64,000 nucleotides of DNA from Aureimonas sp. Leaf427 (GTDB lineage: Bacteria; Pseudomonadota; Alphaproteobacteria; Rhizobiales; Rhizobiaceae), in contig NZ_LMQW01000002.1 of assembly GCF_001425485.1 (NCBI RefSeq), positions 506 to 64,505 on the forward strand. The letters run 5' to 3'. The notes under the pieces are model-generated. The model worked only from the letters and a program-made list of their open reading frames with translations, did not search any database and had not been told where the DNA came from. How positions within the stretch are numbered: position 1 is the first letter of the stretch; each line of letters starts with the position of its first letter. The position numbers and the translations under genes were made by a program. Below, one piece after another: positions 59,664 to 64,000 of this stretch.

Positions 59664-60862
59664 TGCGCACGGCGCTCCTCACCTACGACTACCCGCCCTG
59701 GCCGAGCGGCCTCTCCACCGCCGCCCGCGAGATCGCGGAAGGGCTGACCGAAGCCGGCGCGGACGTCACCGTCTTCACGCTCGGCCATCGGAGGCAGGAG
59801 ACGGAAGGGCCGATCGCGATCCTCGGCTGCGCGCCGGCACCGGCCGGGCGCCTTGCCGCCTTGCGCCGATGGGGCAGCGTCGGCCATCTCGCCGCGCCCA
59901 TCGCCTTTCGAAACGCGGTCCTGGCCGAGCATCGCCGCCGGCCCTTCGCCGTGGTGGAGGCGACCAACTGGTATGCGCCCGCCTCGGCCCTCGCCTTTCG
60001 CGCGCCGATGGCGCTGGTCACGCGCAACTCGACCCCCGCCGCCTTCTCGCGCGACCCCGCCACCACGCTCCGGGACCGGCTCGACCAGGCCGCCGCCGAC
60101 CGGCTGGAGCGCGCCCAGGCGCGGGCGAGCGACGGGCTGATCTCCAACACGGCCGACCACGCCCGCCGCATCGCCGCCGAATACGGCCTTGCCGAAGGCG
60201 GCCAGCCCGATTCCGTGCCCCACGCGATCATCGGCCTCAGCCTGCCGCCCGAGGTGATCCGGCGCGGGCGCGAGGCGGCCTATCCGGCCGGCGGCGCGGG
60301 CCTTCGCCTGCTCTTCGTCGGGCGGGCCGAGCACCGCAAGGGCTTCGATGCGCTGATGGCGGCGATGGCGATCCTCTCGGCGGAGGCCGATGCCGGGCGC
60401 CTTCCGCCCTTCGAACTCCGCCTCGCCGGCGTCGACGAGGCCGCCCTGCCGGACGATCTGTGTGCTGCAGCGCGGCGGCGGCTCCGGCCGCTCGGGGCGG
60501 TTTCCGATGCGGATCTCGCCGCCGAATATGCCGGCGCCCATGCCGTCGTCGCGCCCTCGCGCTACGAAAGCTTCGGGCTCGTCTATCAGGAAGCCATCGC
60601 CTATGGCCGGCCGATCGTCGCCTCCGCCGAGGATGCGAGCGCGCGGGCCTTCGTGGGGGATACCGGCGCGGGGCTTCTCGCCGCGAAGACCACCGGCGCG
60701 GCGCTGGCCGAGGCGCTTCGGCCGGTCCTTCTCGACCCCGCCGTTCGGGCCCGGCTGCGCGAACGGGCCGGGCTTGCCGCCGGTCGCTTCACGCGGCAGA
60801 CGCTGGGGCAGGAGACGCTCGCGCTCTACGAGGCCGCGATCGAGAGGTATCAGCAGCGATAG
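59663..60862 (+). CDS. Family 4 glycosyltransferase
   Basis: 399 aa GT-B enzyme, ATG overlapping the previous stop by one base. N-terminus TALLTYDYPPWPSGLSTAAREIAEGL; donor site LFVGRAEHRKGFDAL and SRYESFGLVYQEAIAYGRPIVAS with the usual Glu pair. Its 3' end overlaps the convergent gene at 60850 by 13 bp. Confidence 0.9.
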   Translation: MRTALLTYDYPPWPSGLSTAAREIAEGLTEAGADVTVFTLGHRRQETEGPIAILGCAPAPAGRLAALRRWGSVGHLAAPIAFRNAVLAEHRRRPFAVVEATNWYAPASALAFRAPMALVTRNSTPAAFSRDPATTLRDRLDQAAADRLERAQARASDGLISNTADHARRIAAEYGLAEGGQPDSVPHAIIGLSLPPEVIRRGREAAYPAGGAGLRLLFVGRAEHRKGFDALMAAMAILSAEADAGRLPPFELRLAGVDEAALPDDLCAAARRRLRPLGAVSDADLAAEYAGAHAVVAPSRYESFGLVYQEAIAYGRPIVASAEDASARAFVGDTGAGLLAAKTTGAALAEALRPVLLDPAVRARLRERAGLAAGRFTRQTLGQETLALYEAAIERYQQR

Positions 60863-61833
60863 GGCCGCAGGAGAAGCTCGGCTTCCTCCAGGCGCCCGCC
60901 GCCGGGCGCCATCGCCTCGTAGCGCTGCGAGCGCGCCTCGACATGGGCGCGGCCGAGATGGTGGAGGATCGCGCCGTGGCCGGCGACGAGGCTCTCCTGC
61001 CAGGGGCGCTCCGGCCGCTCGTGGACGCGGCCGGCATAGCGGACCGATCGATGGTTCAGCCGGTATTGCGTGTCTGGGAAGAGATCGGAGAGGACGCCAT
61101 CCACGAGATTGCGCCGGGGCAGGCCGATGGAGCGCACGCCCGAGGCTTCCGCCAGCTCGACGAGCGCGCCGAAGAGCCGGCCCGTCTCCGGCGCCAGCGT
61201 CTCGTCGGCATCGAGCTGGAGCATCCAGCCGTGGCGGGCCAGATCCCGCAGCGCGTTGCGCTGGCCCGCGAAATCTCCGGCCAGCGGCCGTGCTGCCAGC
61301 CGCACGGGCGGGGCGCCGAAGCTCTCCACCACCTGCGGGGCGGCGAGATCGGCGTCGGCGAGAACCACGATATCGTCGGTCCAGGCCGCATGGGGGGCGA
61401 GGGTCGCAAGCACGCGGTCGATCTCCTCCGGGCGGCAGAGAATGCCGAGCGAGACCGGCGCCGGCCCCTGCGCCAGATCGAAGAGGCGGGCGGAGGCGGC
61501 CAGCGGCGCGTGCGGCTGGCGCAGCGCCCGCGCCTGCGCCTCGCCCTCCGGCTCGACGCCGCGCCGCTTCAGCGTCGCGGCGGTGCGCAGCGTGTAGATG
61601 TCGAGCCCATAGAGCGCGTCCTCGTCGAGGGTGAAGCCGTCGTCGTCGAGCGAGCCGAGGAGATGGGTCCGCACGGACCCAGGCTCGGCCTCCTCCGCCA
61701 GAGCCAAGCCGCAGAAGGCGCAGGCGAGCGGAAAGCGGCGCGCGCGGCCGGACGGATAGACGAGATGCCGCCCGCTCGGCCCGATCGCGCGCGCCTCGCA
61801 GAGCGGGCAGCGGATGGCGGACGGCCCGCTCAA
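60850..61833 (-). CDS. Family 2 glycosyltransferase with an N-terminal zinc-ribbon-like segment
   Basis: 327 aa from TTG at 61833, which overlaps the upstream stop by 4 nt (TTGA). Residues 1-45 contain two CxxC pairs (CPLC and CAFC) like a zinc ribbon. From about 120 a GT2/WaaE-like domain follows: PVSLGILCRPEEIDRVLATL, DDIVVLADADLA, AGDFAGQRNALRDLARHGWMLQLDADETL and YRLNHRSVRYAGRVHERP. The zinc-ribbon addition is unusual for this enzyme class. Cotranscribed with the GT29-like gene. Confidence 0.83.
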   Translation of the reverse strand: MSGPSAIRCPLCEARAIGPSGRHLVYPSGRARRFPLACAFCGLALAEEAEPGSVRTHLLGSLDDDGFTLDEDALYGLDIYTLRTAATLKRRGVEPEGEAQARALRQPHAPLAASARLFDLAQGPAPVSLGILCRPEEIDRVLATLAPHAAWTDDIVVLADADLAAPQVVESFGAPPVRLAARPLAGDFAGQRNALRDLARHGWMLQLDADETLAPETGRLFGALVELAEASGVRSIGLPRRNLVDGVLSDLFPDTQYRLNHRSVRYAGRVHERPERPWQESLVAGHGAILHHLGRAHVEARSQRYEAMAPGGGRLEEAELLLRPYRC

Positions 61834-62447
61834 GCGGACAACGGCTCGTCGAGCGGATGGAGATCGAGACGCCCGGCCTTGCGGAGGGCCTCGAAATGGG
61901 CCCGCTCGCCCTGCCAGTGGTGGCCGCTCCAGCCGGCGAAGCCGAAGCCGTAGAGGCCGACCCGCGTGGAGGCGGGGAGGGCGGACAGGACATGGAGCGC
62001 GACGAGAAAGCCCGTGCTCGGCACGGCATAGGGCCGGTCCCGCGTCCGCAGGATCGCCTCGGCCTTGCGATGCACGTCGAACGGCAGGATCGTCATGCTG
62101 CTCCCGAGCGGCCCCAGCCGCGCCTCGGCCTCCGCGGTCCAGCAGCGCCCGTCCGCGTCCGGGTCTTCGAGAGGTCCCGCCTTGCGGGCGAAGGGAAACA
62201 GGATGCTTCCGGCGGCGCGGACGACGGGCCGGCTGATGAAGCCGGGATCGTCCAGCCATTCGCGCATCTGGCCGCCATGATTGACGAGGGCGAGATGCGT
62301 CACGCGGCGCCCGGCATGCGCGCCGAAGCCGCTCGCATTGTTGAAGCGCACGACCCAATCCGCCGCATCGATCCGCCCGCCCTGATCCGCCATGTCGGGC
62401 GCGTTGCCGACGATCGCGATGGATCGCGGCGTCAATCTCTCTGTCAT
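61830..62447 (-). CDS. GT29 (sialyltransferase-fold)-like glycosyltransferase, 'urease accessory' type
   Basis: 205 aa from the ATG at 62447 (GGAG at 5 nt). SIAIVGNAPDMADQGGRIDAADWVVRFNNASGFGAHAGRRVTHLALVNHGG resembles the L-motif of sialyltransferase-fold enzymes, and PSTGFLVALHVLSALPASTRVGLYGFGF the S-motif; similar genes are often mis-named urease operon accessory proteins. Probably adds a sugar to a surface glycan. Donor unknown. Confidence 0.75.
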   Translation of the reverse strand: MTERLTPRSIAIVGNAPDMADQGGRIDAADWVVRFNNASGFGAHAGRRVTHLALVNHGGQMREWLDDPGFISRPVVRAAGSILFPFARKAGPLEDPDADGRCWTAEAEARLGPLGSSMTILPFDVHRKAEAILRTRDRPYAVPSTGFLVALHVLSALPASTRVGLYGFGFAGWSGHHWQGERAHFEALRKAGRLDLHPLDEPLSA

Positions 62448-62634
62448 GTTGCTCCGCAATCGCCGTCCGCCCGTTTCATGGAGGTCCCCTACATGCCGCG
62501 TGCGGGCACGGCGGCCAGGGAGGGGCGGCGGGCGATTTCGTCGCTGCGGGATGAAAACTCGTCAGATGGCCTTAGATCGACCGTCTCACCCCGCCGTGCA
62601 GCCCCGCGCCCGGCCTGTTCCGGAAGGACCGTCC

Positions 62635-63768
62635 GTGCAAAAGCCGATCGCCTTTTTCGTCCACCACCAGGGACGCGGCCATGCCAACCGGACGATGGCG
62701 CTCGCCTCGCAGTTTTCCGCCGACCGTCCGGTCTCCGTGCTCACGGCCGGGCCGCATCTCTTCGACGGCTTCCAGCGCGACATCGAGATCGTCACCCTGC
62801 CGAACATGATCGGCGCGAGCGTGCCGACGCCCCGCCTCTATGCCGAGCCGACGCCGCAGGTCATGCACTGCGTGCCGCTCGGCCTTGCCGAGATGCGAAA
62901 GACGATGCGCACCATTCTCGATCATCTCGACGACCGGCAGGTCGGCCTCTTCGTCGTCGACGTCTCCTCGGAAATCTCGCTGATGGCGCGCATCGCGAGC
63001 ACGCCCGCCGTCCAGATCCGCATGCATGGCGACCGGTCCGACATCGGCCATATCGGCTCCTACGAATCCTCCGTCGGCATGCTCGCCCCCTTCGACGAGC
63101 GCCTCGAGCAGGACGACTATCCCGCCCATCTGCGGGCGAAGACCTTCTACACCGGCGGCCTCTGCACGACGCGGGACGCCGTGCCGACGAAGGCGGAGGC
63201 GCGCGCCCGGCTGGGGCTCGATCCGGCGCGCGAGATCGTCGTCGCCATCACCGGCGGGGGCGGCAGCGGCACGCCCTATGCGCCCCTGACGGTGGCCGCG
63301 CGCGCGGCGCCCGAGGCGCTCTGGCTGACGCTCGGGCCGACCCATCGCGAGGGCCACGAGACCGACTTCTCCAACCTTATCGAACTCGGCTGGGTGCCGA
63401 ACGTCACCGATCATCTCGCCGCCGCCGACATCGTCGTCGCCTCGGCCGGCGACAACACGATCCACGAGGTCGCCCGGATCGGGCAGAAGCTGATCGTCAT
63501 GCCGGAATGGCGCTATTTCGGCGAGCAGACGCGCAAGGCCGAGGCGCTGGTCCGGCTCGGCGCCGCCGTCGGCGCGCCCGCTTGGCCCGGCGATCTCGCC
63601 GGCTGGCAGTCGCTCCTCGCAGAGGCCCGCGCGCTCGACGTCGAGATCGTGCGCACCCTCTTCGAGCCCGAGGCCGCCCGGCGGGGCGCGGCCTGGCTGG
63701 AGGCGCTGACCGACGAGATGTGGGCGGGCGCCGGCCACGCCGCGCCGGCGCTGAAGGTGGTCGGGTGA
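62635..63768 (+). CDS. MurG/GT28-like glycosyltransferase
   Basis: 377 aa from GTG at 62635 (AAGGA upstream); ATG at 62551 is in frame without a good ribosome site. GT-B fold: AFFVHHQGRGHANRTMALASQFSADRP near the start, then a donor domain VVAITGGGGSGTPYAPL and DHLAAADIVVASAGDNTIHEVARIGQKLIVMPEWRYFGEQTRKAEAL, like the MurG/UGT C-terminal motif. It overlaps the next gene by 4 nt. Confidence 0.85.
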   Translation: MQKPIAFFVHHQGRGHANRTMALASQFSADRPVSVLTAGPHLFDGFQRDIEIVTLPNMIGASVPTPRLYAEPTPQVMHCVPLGLAEMRKTMRTILDHLDDRQVGLFVVDVSSEISLMARIASTPAVQIRMHGDRSDIGHIGSYESSVGMLAPFDERLEQDDYPAHLRAKTFYTGGLCTTRDAVPTKAEARARLGLDPAREIVVAITGGGGSGTPYAPLTVAARAAPEALWLTLGPTHREGHETDFSNLIELGWVPNVTDHLAAADIVVASAGDNTIHEVARIGQKLIVMPEWRYFGEQTRKAEALVRLGAAVGAPAWPGDLAGWQSLLAEARALDVEIVRTLFEPEAARRGAAWLEALTDEMWAGAGHAAPALKVVG

Positions 63769-64000
63769 GGGCTCAAACGTCGGATGCCACGCTCCTGACC
63801 GTTCTGAAGGGCGGCGGGCGCTATGACGGGCTCTGGGTGGAGCGGCTGGCGCGGGGCGCGCGCGCCTTCGCGCCGGCCTTCTCGCGCATTCTCTGCCTCA
63901 CCGATCTCGACCTGAAGATCGCCGGCGTCGAGACGGCGCCGCTGCGCCACGGCTGGCCGGGCTGGTGGTCGAAGATGGAGGCCTTCCGGCCGGGCCTCGC
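63765..64000 (+). CDS. Probable glycosyltransferase, 5' part only
   Basis: GTG at 63765 overlaps the previous stop (GTGA). 78 codons are visible before the window ends: LLTVLKGGGRYDGLWVERLARGARAFAP, SRILCLTDLDLKIAGVETAPL and GWWSKMEAFRPGL. The pattern of a conserved GWWSKME after a short N-terminal strand resembles small GT-A proteins found in glycan loci. Family assignment is tentative because the gene runs off the edge. Confidence 0.65.
   Translation, partial: MRAQTSDATLLTVLKGGGRYDGLWVERLARGARAFAPAFSRILCLTDLDLKIAGVETAPLRHGWPGWWSKMEAFRPGL

Overview
This window is GC-rich (roughly two-thirds G+C), densely coded DNA from an alphaproteobacterium, very likely Hyphomicrobiales (Rhizobiales). The clues are a repABC replication module, RIME-like intergenic palindromes, Smo-type polyol transport genes, a DUF1127 protein, a Frc-type sugar transporter and a Prs/Apr-like type I exporter. 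An Aurantimonadaceae-like host would fit, but that is a guess. The repABC genes mean the DNA belongs to a secondary replicon (megaplasmid or chromid), or to a chromosome carrying one. purC and pdxJ homologues about 13 kb away favour a chromid-like replicon.

Layout. 1-11.7 kb: a polyol/ketose regulon. A leftward operon (PfkB kinase, GatZ/KbaZ-like protein, two permeases, ATPase, mannitol dehydrogenase) diverges from a binding protein, a SmoS-like dehydrogenase, a zinc dehydrogenase and a LacI regulator. The gene set resembles the galactitol/D-altritol catabolic locus described in Agrobacterium. 11.7-17.5 kb: a PAS-GGDEF cyclase and a YhaO/YhaN-like nuclease/ATPase pair. 17.5-21.8 kb: repA-repB-ctRNA-repC with two identical perfect parS palindromes; a degenerate third copy lies at 24.19 kb. 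21.8-25.3 kb: small cargo genes with visibly lower GC (a VOC protein and a signal-peptide membrane protein) around an ArgP/LysE-type regulator-exporter pair.

25.3-32.7 kb: a second sugar regulon with a ROK kinase fused to a P-loop domain, a class I aldolase, a SorC-type regulator and a Frc/Rbs-type ABC transporter, separated by repeats. 32.7-46.7 kb: pdxJ, purC, a BrnT-like toxin-antitoxin pair, an aldehyde dehydrogenase, a WGR protein, two tandem MetQ-like binding proteins, a type I secretion ABC/MFP pair, a DUF1127 gene divergent from a LacI gene with three operator palindromes between them, an AT-hook-like protein and a lipoprotein. 46.7-48.2 kb is gene-free and holds three 308-bp tandem copies of a composite RIME-like repeat.

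48.2-55.6 kb: gamma-glutamyltransferase, an inositol-phosphatase/sugar-kinase pair, an SsuA-like protein with a possible small ORF upstream, nitronate monooxygenase, an HNH-like protein and a small unknown. 55.6-64 kb: a glycan-biosynthesis locus of eight glycosyltransferase-like genes, including a fused sucrose-phosphate-synthase/phosphatase-like protein, arranged in divergent and overlapping units and running off the right edge. All calls are from reading the sequence; no database search was possible.
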